NCBI GenBank assembly: GCA_004380135.1
Contig: QXCR01000269.1
Coordinates: 1-25,907, forward strand
Length of the DNA stretch: 25,907 nt
Origin: Stemphylium vesicarium
Taxonomy: Eukaryota; Ascomycota; Dothideomycetes; Pleosporales; Pleosporaceae
Reading direction: 5' to 3'
Shown: positions 9,800 to 19,859 of the stretch, piece by piece
How positions within the stretch are numbered: the stretch's first letter is position 1
Layout of the letters: every line of letters starts with the position of its first letter
Notes under the pieces: model-generated
Seen by the model: the letters and a program-made list of their open reading frames with translations, nothing else
Database searches by the model: none
What the model was told of the DNA's origin: nothing
Translations under genes and position numbers: made by a program

Positions 9800-12700
9800 T
9801 AGATATATACTTTAGTAGATTTCGGATTAGAAGCAAACTATATTTTAGTACACGTAGTAGATAAAGCTAGACTTTAACTACTATAGAAATATTAGTCCTA
9901 TCTACTATAGGTTACTAATAGATAACTAATACTAGAAGAAAGTAAGATTATATATAAGGTTACTAACGTAACGCTTAGTATCTAAGAGCACTAAGAAAGA
10001 ATAGACCTAGACGTCTTTAGACTAGCTACCTATAATATTATATTAGGACTTCCCTAGCTATAAGAATATAACCTATAGATTAACTAAAAGTTAAAGAAGT
10101 TCTTATTTAAGTACTATAGACTAGACGCAACTATAAGCTAGCTTACGCATTAACTAATTTTAATAATAGATAAGAAGAAAGTATATAATATTACTAAAAG
10201 ATAGTAAACCTTATATAAAAATGGCCTTAAGATATAAGAGTTTAACTTAATAGATACTAATAAGATATCTCTAGATTATAAAGTTAGAGTTTTAGAGAAA
10301 CGCGTAACTTCTAATATTTTAAAAGAGTATAAAGAATTTAAGTACTTTTTTATAAAAGTAGTAGATAATAAAGCTTTACTAAAGTATTAACTCTAGAATT
10401 ATAAGATTATTCTAAAAGAAGAGAAAACTCTACCCTTTAGGCTAATATATTAACTATTAGAGATAGAATTTAAAGTACTAAGAAAGTAGCTAGATAAGAA
10501 CTTAAAAAAAGGATATATTAGACCTTCTATATTACTAGTAGGATTCCTAATACTCTTTATACTAAAGAAGAAGGGACTACTAAGAATATGCGTAGACTAT
10601 CGCAAGCTTAATAATATTATAGTAAAGAATTAATACCTACTACTAAATATTATAGAACTTTAGAATTAATTATTTTAAATAAGAATCTTTATAGTAATAG
10701 ATTTATAAGATAGATACTACTTTATTAGAATAAAGAAAAGTAAAGAATAGAAGATAGTATTCTAAATAAGATATAGATACTATAAATATACTATTATACC
10801 TTTTAGACTTATAAACGCCCTAGTAATATTTTAGGAACTTATTAATAACGTGTTAAGAGCTTACCTAGATATCTTTATTATTATATATTTAGATAATATC
10901 TTCGTCTACTCTAAGAATAAAGAAGAATATATTAAATATGTCTATATAGTGCTAAGGTGCCTAGACTAGTTTAACCTATAACTTAAGCTAGAGAAATGCG
11001 AATTCTATAAGGAAGAGGTCGCTTTCTTAGGATATATCGTAGGAGCTAACAAAGTATATATAAGCGAAGAAAAGATTAAAGTAGTTAAGAAATAGCTACT
11101 ACTAAAGATAGTTAAGGAAATATAATTCTTCCTAAAATTCCTAAACTTTAACTAATAGTTTATTAAAGATTACTCTAAAATTACTATTCTATTAATAAAA
11201 CTTATAAGAAAAGATATACTATTTATATAGAGTAAAGAAGTAGAAGACGCCTTCTAGATACTTAAGAATATAAGTATAACACTACTATACTTCTATATAT
11301 TCTAATTAGGGCAACCTCTACGCTTTAAGACTAACTTATTAGATCTTGTACTAGGAGGATGTGCTAGCTAATTATATAAAGGCTAATAGCATCCTATAGC
11401 CTATTATTTACGTAAGCTTTTAGAACTAGAGAAGAACTATAATATTTATAATAAGAAGCTATTAGCTATTATCGCCTATCTAAAGTATTAGAGAGTATAC
11501 GCTAAGAGTTACTTAGAACTTATAATATTCTTAGATTATAGGAACTTAGTTACGTTTATAACTACTAAAGTACTTAATAAATAATAAGTTTAATAGTTAT
11601 AGGAACTAAGATAATATAAGTTTAAGATTATATTTATACTAGAAAAAGATAATAGTAAGGCTAATACCTTTAGCCGTAGATATAATATTATAGAAGTAAA
11701 GATAATTAATAAATCTATAATATTTATACGCTATAAAGATAAATTATTAGAACTAGTAAAGACGCTAAATCTAGTTATATAAGTTACTAATAAGGTACTA
11801 GAAGAATTATAAGAAGTAATTATTAAGTAATACTATAACAACTCTATATATAGTTACCTTAGTATTACTTAAATAATAGAATTTATTAAGCGAAATTACA
11901 AGTTTCTATATATAAAGGATAAAGTTATCTCCTTTATTACTAAATGCGTAGACTATTAGAAGAATAAATATAGTACCCACGCACCTTACGGAGAAATGTA
12001 AGTAATAGAGCTACCTAATACACTATAGTTAGACATCTCTATAGACTTTATTATAGGCCTACTAGTCTTAAGAGACCCTATTACTAAAGTATCGTACGAT
12101 ATAATTCTTATAGTAGTTAATTATTTTATAAAGTAAGCTAAGTATATCGCCTTTCGCAAAGATTTCACGGCGGTATAACTTACGCACGTTATTAATAATT
12201 ATGTTATAAGGTATTACGGCATACTAAAGTTAATTATTAATAATAGAGATAAGCTCTTTACTTTAAACTTTTAGATAGTATTACTTACTATAATTAGTAC
12301 TAAAAGAAAATTATTAATAGCTTACTATCTATAAATAGATAGATAAATAGAATAAATAAACTATATAATAAAAGCCTATCTATAGATCTATGTTAACTAC
12401 TAGTAGAATAACTAGGTTTCACTACTACCTATAGCATAGATAGCCTATAACAACAAGCTTTCAGAGTCTATAGGATAGACCCCGTTCTACGCGAACTATA
12501 GGAGACACCCAAATCTCTTTACACGAACACTACCAAGCCCGAAAATAGAAGCAGCTATCGCCACAGCTAATAAGCTAAAGTTAGTACACGAGTTGCTACA
12601 ACGCGAACTTAAAAAGGCATAACGCTAGAGTATCTTATATATTAATAAGAAACGAAAAACGGCACCTTAGCTAAAGAGGGGGGATAAAGTTTATCTACTT

Positions 12701-13123
12701 ATGAAGAACCTTCGCACTACACAACTTAGTAAGAGACTAGATAATATTAAAGTTAGACTATTTTTAATTCTTAACTAGAAGGGACTAGTTAATTATATAC
12801 TTAATCTTCTACCTAACGCAAAGATATACCTAAAATTCTATATTAATATATTAGAATTAGTAGACTTTAAAATGCTACTTTAGAAAACCTTCTACTATAA
12901 AATAGAAGAAGAAAATAAATTTAAAGTTAAGAAGATTCTCGCACATTAAATATAAAGTAATAGTAAAGAATATCTAGTTAAATAGTTAGGCTACCCCGAA
13001 AGCGACAACACCTAGGAGCCAGATACGAACCTTACGAATTGCCGCTAGCTACTTGCGCAGTATTATGCGAAGCACTCAACCACTCGTCGAAAGCAGGATC
13101 TCCATCTAAGAAGGTCGGCGTAA
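9800..13123 (+). pseudogene. Chromovirus pol relic (PR-RT-RH-IN-chromodomain)
   Basis: Pol lies in a frame different from gag and stays in that frame for 3.3 kb. A protease-like Leu-Val-Asp-x-Gly is at about 9812-9826. The RT Val-Asp-Tyr-Arg box is at 10592-10603, and the YxDD box at 10886-10897 now reads Tyr-Leu-Asp-Asn. RNase H motifs, including the Glu-Leu-Leu-Ala-Ile-like stretch, lie at about 11310-11500. In the integrase core the first catalytic Asp (12044-12046) survives and the second (12242-12244) is Asn. A GPY/F-like region is at about 12660-12850. The chromodomain at about 12900-13080 is well preserved, with the aromatic Tyr-Leu-Val-Lys and Pro-Glu-Ser-Asp-Asn motifs and the Asn-Cys/Leu-Leu helix. 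TAA at 13121-13123 ends the frame. Integrase chromodomains are known to steer integration to marked chromatin. The stops and lost Asp residues show the protein is dead. Confidence 0.87.
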
Positions 13124-13560
13124 AGGTACTCTAATCTAACGCAGAAGTACTAGGCATTATACTATCTTTAAGAAGACGCACCTCTTAGTTAATATTATCT
13201 ACTACCTCTAGCGCTTTAATCTCTTCTACAAATTTTCCTAACTTATCTACCTACTACTATTTATAACGCTTTAGCACTTTCCTTTGTTTACGAAGACGAT
13301 CCTTCTTCGCACGTGCCGCCAATAGAGTATCCAACGCTGCCGCCTCCGCTACATTAGCCTCAGACTCCTGTTGTTCCAAGCGAGCTAGCTCCTAGTCCAA
13401 CCGAGAAAAGTCCGGCAAGGGAACCTCCACCAGCACGCACGACTTCACACTATTGTAATAATAATTCCTACATTCCTTCTTTAACGACGATATGCGACAC
13501 TCTAGATTCTTTTTTACGTAATATTAATAAGCGACTATAGCTACCTAACTAATACTATTT
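13032..13560 (-). pseudogene. Antisense coiled-coil coding relic inside the chromovirus
   Basis: On the minus strand a frame of about 175 codons runs from about 13560 to a TAA at 13032. It is broken only by TAG/TAA codons: a run of three near 13260 and single ones near 13160, 13125 and 13395. The segment 13270-13500 is open and protein-like. It has a Cys/Tyr/Asn stretch, a Val-Pro-Leu-Pro-Asp-Phe motif, an Ala/Glu-rich helix and a Lys/Arg-rich helix, then a second Lys/Glu/Leu helix near 13220. It overlaps the last 90 or so bases of pol tail to tail. It may be an extra antisense gene of this element family or a captured fragment. I do not recognise the protein. Confidence 0.5.
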
Positions 13561-13633
13561 ATATAATCGCCTAGAGTATAATAATAAGTAGTACTATAGG
13601 AAACTATAAGGTTAGTTTATAAGAATATAAAAT

Positions 13634-13647
13634 AGAGAAGGGAGAGG
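13634..13647 (+). promoter_or_regulatory. Polypurine tract of the chromovirus
   Basis: The all-purine run AGAGAAGGGAGAGG ends 3 bp before the 3' LTR. This is where a plus-strand primer is expected. Confidence 0.7.
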
Positions 13648-13650
13648 TAG

Positions 13651-14128
13651 TATTACGAACCTAAGAAGACGGGGTATAGCAACCTATATATAGAAGTAAT
13701 AAAGAAGTTACTTTATATAGATTAAGTAGATAGCTAACCTTTAAGAACTAATAGGTAGTATTACCTTATAGCTTACGTAATTCTATAGTCTTAGTAGAAA
13801 GCTACTATAGAATAAGTTACATATATCCTATAATATCCTATAATATCCTATAATATCCTATAATATTCTATAAGATATTATATATAGGATATATAGGACT
13901 CTATAGAATATATAAGATATTAAGTTATATTCCCTAAGTATATAGCTACTAGATAGTATACTTATATAGTTACTATATTTAACTTTAAAATCTAAAAATT
14001 AGTACTTAATTCTTAAACTCTTAAGTTATTTATTAATTTTTATATTGTGCTTAACTTATCTCGTCTATTACGCGCCTAGCTTATTCCTAAGAACTAACCC
14101 TAGGACTCTCTAAGGACGGACCTTCACA
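13651..14128 (+). repeat. 3' LTR of the chromovirus
   Basis: This 478-bp direct repeat of 7207-7674 starts TATTACGAACC (the terminal TG has become TA, a RIP change) and ends CCTTCACA. It contains five units of the 10-bp ATCCTATAAT-like tandem repeat at 13825-13874. The flanking ACTTA at 14129-14133 matches the left flank. Confidence 0.92.
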
Positions 14129-14133
14129 ACTTA

Positions 14134-14799
14134 TAGGAGTTAGAAGCGTAGCTAGATTTATAACGTTATTAGAAAAAGTAGCATTACTTTAACTACCTAT
14201 AGGGAGCGATTTTAGCATAGTCTATACTATTAGGGTATATTAAGGTGAGGCGATTTCTAATGCGTTATTGCTTATTATAACTACTATAGAAAAGCTAGTT
14301 AACTTAATTACACTAGAGCTATAAAGGCCTCTAAGGCGCAACTTAACCTCTATAAATTCTAATATAGAAATTATAGAGTAGCTATCTTAAATAATTAGTA
14401 ATTTACTAGATACTATTAGTTAGGTTACATTGAAGGAGGGCTAGCCCGTAGAGCTATTAACTAGCGTCGTATTAACAAGAGTATCGCTAATTAACGCGGC
14501 TATAACAGAGTGTGATAACGCTATAGTGTTCGCAAAATCTACGGAGGCGCCTTAGTTCTAAATAGCCAGGAAAATTTGTGTAGCTAGATAGTAAGTTCGC
14601 ATGCTGGGAAACGAGGCTAGTAAGGAAACTTAGCTAGAATTAAAGAGTCAGCGACGCCGCAATTAAGAGTAAAAGTACTCAAGACTAAGAGCCTATATCT
14701 ACCTCTTTACTTAGCGCAAGATCTAGTTTCGACTTATAGCATTTACCTAGTTATTTCTAGCTCTAACCGCCTAAATAGGCTCTACTAGTAAACTACTTA
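14134..14799. other. RIP-mutated flank between the chromovirus and the J-domain relic
   Basis: The DNA is TA-rich with moderate RIP. A plus-strand frame rich in Arg/Lys can be glimpsed around 14490-14670 between stops and may belong to the N-terminal part of the downstream gene, but continuity is not clear. No LTR, hairpin or RNA gene was seen. Confidence 0.3.
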
Positions 14800-17078
14800 A
14801 GAGAAATATGCTACTAAAAGTATTATATCCTAAATCTAAGCTATATCTACTAAATAGCCTTCACACGCGCTGCCGCTTATTAGCGCGGATACCTATATAG
14901 CCGACCCCGCCTTTATTATAGGTTAAGAGACGATTACGAATACTAAAGGATTATAGCCTATTAATAATAATAAAACTAGTAAAAATAAGTAAATAGAATC
15001 TACTATAGAGCCTTTAAACGTAGGGCTATCTAATAATAAAGATATTATTATAACTAGTGCCGGCCCTACTATAGTTCAAGAGGCGGCTGCGAATGCGGGA
15101 GAGTCGCAGCCTACTAATAGTAGTAGAGATAGCGAAGATAAGAATATACTATCCTATACTCTAGATAATAAAAAAAGCGAAGTATTAAGAATCTTAAAGT
15201 AGCCTAATTAGGCTTTCTATGAAATCCTTAAGGTTCTAGAGATAGTAATAGAGAGGGAAATTATAAAAGCCTTTCGCAAAAAGTCGCTCCTAACTTATAC
15301 TAATTAGAATAGTAATAACAGCGCGAAAGAGGTCTTCTAAAGTAAGTAATATTCCTAAGAACTATAAGGGGTGCTAACACCAATCGCTAGGGGTCACTGA
15401 TGCGAAAGACACTCTGCTGGATTCGACCAAGCGCCAGGAACATAATAAGGAAAGAGCTGTTCAGAAAAGTCGAGGCGAGCTTGTTCAAAACGATCTTGGG
15501 GAGAACTTCGCTCAAAATGCGTACAGTGAGCATGGCAGCGATACCAAGGACGACAACGAGGACGATGACGAACCTGAGCCCATGTCCTAGGCAAAGAAAA
15601 CCCTTCTCGACGATATAGAACCTTTAGTTAAGAAAGTGCTTAACTCCTACAATAAACTAGCGTATAAAGAACTTAAAAACCTAAATAAAAAGATGCGGAA
15701 CCTAAATAAATAGGAGAATAAAGACCGCACTAAGTAATAGGTTCTACAAATATTAATCACTAATCACACCCCTCTACTCCTTCTAATAAAAAGTAAAAGT
15801 AAGAGCTAGCGTAGGTAGTTAGAAATTCTATATAAACCTAACTAGAATGCTAAGGTAAAAAAGGCCGCAGAAATTAAGCTTAAGTATCTAAAAGACGAAC
15901 TTAGAGCTCTCTTGGGAACCCTAGACCTTCCTCTTAGCTAGGCTAATGGTGTGTCAAACACGACTGCTCCATCTGCGGCGTCTCAGCGGTCTGGGAACAG
16001 ACGGAATGCTCCATCTGGGGCGTCTCGGCAGTCGAGGGCTGAAAACAGACAGACTAGCCACCCGCCAACAGCCCCAGACAACTCCACTGGCCAGTCATTG
16101 TTCGATCCAATGGACACCACTCCCGCCTGGACTCCTGGCTAGATAATAAGAGGTAAAAAGATTCTAGCTTTCAGACTAGTCGCAGTGACCGGTGCTATAG
16201 CAAGTACTAGCGAGAATGGACAGATCTATACCAGTATACGATTCGTAATTGATACCAGGGAAACTAATCTAATTAAGATCGTTAACGAGGCTTAAGTAGA
16301 ATCTCTAGCTATATAAGCCTACCTAAATCTTCCTAAAGAAAAGAAGTGCGACCTTAGGCATATTAATAGATATTATAAACGAATAGATAGTTTTAATTTC
16401 AGCGAAATTAAGGGCGTCGCGCGCGATTCTAATACTACTACAGTCTCTAGACTTCCCTAGACAGTAGTGTTAATTAAATACTATAGAGAACGTCACCTAA
16501 TTAACCGCACAGCACTGCGGAACGCCAAAAAATAACTAATAGCAGATAGCTTAATTAACAAATTCCTTATTAGCGTTGGCGAGGAGCCGGATGCTCCCAA
16601 GGATGAGCGTCGTTTGCTACTCAAGCAATATAACTCTAGTGGACGACTTAGCAATTTCCGAGGAAGGTCTCCACGAATGCTAGGCAACCGAGAGGAGATC
16701 TATCACGACTTGGATGGATCCAGCATTTTCCGTGCCGGTAGAGCGACAATGTCAGCGGACAGTGTGCATTCCCGCAGCAGAGACAGTCGCCAAAACCGGT
16801 TTGGCGACCATAAAACAGATGCGGCCTTGAACACGCCTCGCAAATCTTATCAACCGACCAGCACTCGTCCTCAAGGGCCAACGCCGGTACGCACAGCCCC
16901 GACAGTGCATTTTGGCTCGCTCACGAGTACCATCGACACTCCGCCTGACATGATACGCAACGACCAGCATCGAACGGGCGCCGCAGCTGGCGAGCAAGTC
17001 AATAGACAGGAGTTTAATCAGCTGGTGTCAATGTTGACGCAGCTCGTCGTACGGGTTGAAGCAATGCAGGAAACATAG
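14800..17078 (+). pseudogene. Spliced J-domain-like gene with long C-terminal extension, RIP-damaged
   Basis: Exon 1 (readable from about 14800 to 15341) begins Ser/Thr-rich. It then carries a J-like domain from about 15212: Phe-Tyr-Glu-Ile-Leu, a basic helix with Ala-Phe-Arg-Lys-Lys, and the HPD position at 15296-15304, which now reads Tyr-Thr-Asn. His to Tyr and Asp to Asn are RIP changes; Thr in place of Pro is not. A 49-nt intron (15342-15390) restores the frame into exon 2, which reads 15391-17078 without any shift, about 560 codons. Exon 2 completes the J domain (Asp-Ser-Thr-Lys-Arg), then has an acidic stretch (15540-15580), a Lys/Asn/Leu coiled-coil-like region (15600-15720), a Ser/Gln/Asn-rich linker (15950-16140), an unrecognised folded-looking region (16150-16640) and a Ser/Arg/Thr-rich tail ending in a Leu/Val heptad. 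J domains normally recruit Hsp70. Stops are nearly all TAG/TAA and cluster in mutated blocks. Confidence 0.7.
15342..15390 (+). other. Spliceosomal intron in the J-domain relic
   Basis: The intron has a donor GTAAGT at 15342-15347, a branch-site GCTAAC at 15373-15378 and an acceptor CGCTAG ending at 15390. At 49 nt it is typical of filamentous ascomycetes. Removing it joins the J-domain frame to the 1.7-kb downstream frame, which strongly supports the model. Confidence 0.82.
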
Positions 17079-17640
17079 CTTATGACAGCTACATAGTAGC
17101 GTACACTTGGTAAGCTCACTCTGCTGCTTCCCCTCCCCCCGTTCTGCCTCTGCGGTGTTCTTCTTTCCGACAGCAACCAAGTACTCGTATTTTGCCGGGT
17201 CGACGGTTAGCTTCTGTGCCTGTATAAGATGCAGCTCTCTAGTTCTATCTTCGTTTTTTGTATTTTGTCTTTCATCCGCACAGTCATTCTCTTACACCCT
17301 CTGCTTATCTAGCAGAATCTAGAATCGATAAAATTTTACAATGCGATACATTGGTGACGTGTCAGGCCCTTTGGCTGCCCTCGCTGCTCTGACTGATCCC
17401 CGCCACGTGAGTTCATGCTGTGTGTACGCTGCCACGTCAAGGTTGCGGTAGCTCGAACGCGCGGTCAGCCCAAGTGGGTTCTATGCTTGCACGAACGGCC
17501 AGATCCACCGTAACGTTCACTTAGCTTATTTTCCTATATAAGCGTCTTTTCTCACATAAGAGATAGACATGACGTCACTAGGCTCTTTACTATAGTCTTA
17601 CTATGTCATGGTGCGTAAGTAGTGCGCATGCAGGAAGAAT
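17079..17640. promoter_or_regulatory. Unmutated promoter- or LTR-like region
   Basis: No gene was found here. A pyrimidine-rich stretch lies at 17120-17300. Further on are a CACGTG at 17404-17409, TATATAA at about 17535-17541 and the palindrome TGACGTCA (CRE/ATF type) at 17570-17577. The segment 17434-17506 is repeated in diverged form at about 19992-20073. Motif order (bZIP/bHLH sites, TATA box) suggests a promoter or the U3 of a degenerate LTR reading rightwards. The open frame at 17107-17322 is low-complexity Ser/Phe/Cys and probably not a gene. Confidence 0.4.
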
Positions 17641-17943
17641 TAAAGGATTGAACTAAGGTTATATTGCAGATGCTATAGAAAGTTTATGTAGGTGAGTGAC
17701 TATTAATAAGGCTAGCCTAGATTGGCGTAGCTCGCTAAGGTGAGCAGTCGCGAGGAGGGGAAGAGCAGGAGCAGTAGAGACCCTAAACCGTGACATGCTA
17801 TTATGTAATCTTCTATTACCCACTACCTTAACCTTTCTACTATTGCCTATCTAAATCCCATACTAGAAGGTAACGCTATTAAGGTCTATAAGAGCCCCTA
17901 GGTGATTGCTATTAAAGAAAATAAATATCTACTCGTTATTTAC
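17641..17943. other. Partly RIP-mutated DNA, nothing recognised
   Basis: The stretch is AG-rich near 17700-17790, then TA-rich with low CpA/TpG. No coherent frame or repeat was seen. Confidence 0.3.
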
Positions 17944-18091
17944 GTAACCTCCCTCCCTGCGCGGCGAATAACCTAGTGGACCGATAGTAGCTAATAAGAG
18001 GTAGCGTAAGCTTGGATAACCTACTACTCTTATACTCTTATTAGCTAACTTTAGCCCACTAGGTTATTCGTCGCGTAGGGAGAGAGGTTAC
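17944..18091. repeat. 148-bp foldback (57-bp inverted arms)
   Basis: Arm 17944-18000 (GTAACCTCCCTCCCTGCGCG at its start, ending CTAATAAGAG) pairs with 18035-18091 (CTCTTATTAGCTAACT at its start, ending GAGAGGTTAC). The arms are 57 bp each with about ten mismatches, mostly C/T or G/A, around a 34-bp loop. I found no clear target duplication. It could be a small foldback transposon or a structured relic. Confidence 0.65.
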
Positions 18092-19390
18092 TCTAAAGAC
18101 CTTACTAAGCGATGCTAGAATACCCTATAGAAAAAGTTATTAATTCCGTCTATTAGTGCAAATAGTTCTATCGCGCGCAGAAGCGGGTTATATATAAGGG
18201 AAATGCAGATTAGCGCCCGCTCTATGCGTGTCCTTTAGAAAATAACGATAAACTATGCCTACTAGAAGACGTCCACAACATACTATAGCTTGATTTATTT
18301 AATCTATGTATAACCTACACGACCTGTCTGAAGAGCATCCAGATCTTATGCTGAAGGCCCTCGCAAAGCTCTTTGGTGAAGATTGTACATAACACGTGGT
18401 ACTGTAGTTAGTAGAAATTGAGTCGCCCTCCTGACTAGAGCGTACAGCAGACTACTTGGGATCGCATCAACCCACTCGGCACGGCGAGGGGCGAACCACT
18501 CGAGATAATCAAGACCTAAGCAAAGCCTAATTACTTATAACTATTAAGTTTAGGGGGCTTAGTAATAAACCTTAAATCTAGTAGGTTAGAGGTTATAATA
18601 GCCTTAGTCGCAGTATCTATATTAATTCTAAGCGTCTAGTATAGAACTATTAAGCTTTAAGCGTAGTTAATTAGATTAAAGAGAACGCTCTATGCTATAA
18701 TCTTATAAACCCTTAACTATTAATATAAAAGACCTCTTTCTAAATTAGTTAATTAATAGGTTATAGTTAAGGTAAATACTATTCTCTAGAAAGCATGCTT
18801 CGCAAGAGCTATATATCCTATAATTAAGAATTCTAATGCTCTCCTAATTAGAATAAAAACTGCGGCAGGAAGCGCACCTATCTATGCTACGAGGATAATA
18901 AGTAGGCAGTGGTCCTGTTATAACACGTCTGTCTATAATTCTACCTTCCTAACTAGTGTCCCCTAGATATTGCGAATCGTCTAATAGATAGAGCTCGTCG
19001 AGTTTCTTTTGCGGAGACTAGGTCTCTACTACTAGTAGTCGTTATTTATTAGATATATATTTAAGCGATTCTACTTTCGTCGAATAAGGTAGACACTCTA
19101 ACACCTAGGACACGATCTTAGGATCAATCTCTTTAGAAAATCTATGTCTAAAAGCCTAGTAACCTACTACTATCTATAGAAAAATAAGATCTGTCTAGCT
19201 AAGAGCATTAATGTAGTCCCTAAAAGCTTCGGCTTCTAGCGCGTAGACTTAGTTAACTTTAGCCTTAAAGAGGGAGATAAGTATACTAATTATAACTATA
19301 AGCTTGTAGTAATAACGTCTACCTATAAATAATAATAGAAATATAATTAGGTAATGCACTATTAAATACGAAAGTTATAATAAGATTAGT
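18092..19390 (+). pseudogene. Unidentified RIP-damaged coding relic(s)
   Basis: A lightly mutated patch at 18300-18530 reads in one plus frame from an ATG at 18306. About 28 open codons with a Glu/Leu/Lys-rich helix run up to TAA near 18390, then the frame continues with a few stops, including one TGA. From 18530 to 19330 the DNA is RIP-mutated, and a plus frame with hydrophobic stretches (about 18590-18720) can be followed with TAG/TAA interruptions. I cannot tell whether these belong to one gene and recognise no domain. An Arg/Phe-rich stretch lies near 19060-19090. Confidence 0.3.
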
Positions 19391-19859
19391 ATATTCGTAT
19401 TCAACTCCTTTCGTCTCTACGGACCTTGATGGGGCTCCAAGACAGCCTGTGTAGGGGCTGGAGTACTCATACAGGCTACCAGAATAGTAGGGAAGCCGAT
19501 ACGAACAACGATAGGCACCGGGTGCAGAGCGCGAGGCGTCGGGGATGCCGATGCCTGCTTCCAGCACATCTCACGTCTAACCTGTTTCGGACATGCAGAG
19601 CCCGTTCTGGCCGTATGAAAAAGGCCAAGACTAACACTAACAGGATCGAACAATGCTGAGACGAGTAAGGCGGACCGTGTAGAAAGAGGACGCACGAGTA
19701 TAGTATAGTATTAACGCCTTCTATTACATAGGGTTAGATAAAGAACGTTTCTAGATTATAGGAAGATTAAAGTAAGGTTCTAGAGAGCTAGTTAAAGACA
19801 AACTTATAAAGGTTACTTATAAGAAGGAGGAGTAAGTCCTTATAAACTATTGTAGTTTA
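19391..19859. other. Unmutated block with overlapping short frames, then RIP-mutated DNA
   Basis: Positions 19391-19690 have normal composition. Several overlapping frames exist on both strands (19426-19659 plus, 19417-19695 minus). A third plus-strand frame is broken only by TAG/TAA and is rich in Gln/Ser/Pro/Arg if those were Gln codons, which makes it as good a candidate as the open ones. No family could be named. Positions 19690-19859 are RIP-mutated. Confidence 0.3.

Larger units (their letters stand above)
7207..14128 (+). mobile_element. Ty3/gypsy chromovirus, complete but RIP-inactivated
   Basis: The element is 6,922 bp long. It is bounded by direct LTRs and flanked by the exact 5-bp duplication ACTTA (7202-7206 and 14129-14133). 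The internal order is gag, protease, reverse transcriptase, RNase H, integrase, chromodomain, which defines the chromovirus branch of Ty3/gypsy (Metaviridae) in fungi. CpA and TpG are nearly absent throughout, and in-frame stops are almost all TAG or TAA. Reverse transcriptase and integrase aspartates have become Asn. A coding relic runs antisense between the chromodomain and the 3' LTR. A purine tract precedes the 3' LTR. The element cannot encode active proteins as it stands. Confidence 0.93.

Noticed and set aside
7680..13120. Alternative genetic code or stop-codon readthrough (TAG/TAA as Gln or Trp)
   Set aside because: The same CpA/TpG loss occurs in non-coding LTRs, and it changed catalytic Asp and zinc-binding Cys/His. 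That is mutation, not recoding. Unmutated islands use CAG, CAA and TGG normally.
15400..15618. Plus-strand 72-codon frame starting at an ATG after the intron
   Set aside because: It is a shadow of exon 2 of the J-domain relic. The frame that joins through the intron and runs on for 1.7 kb is the better one.
17107..17322. Open frame of 71 codons as a small secreted or membrane protein
   Set aside because: It is a low-complexity Phe/Ser/Cys peptide from a pyrimidine-rich promoter-like stretch, with no supporting feature.
17434..17506. tRNA or 5S rRNA gene
   Set aside because: The block lacks a proper A box and B box pair and does not fold as a cloverleaf by eye. Its repeat at 19992 fits a promoter or LTR better.
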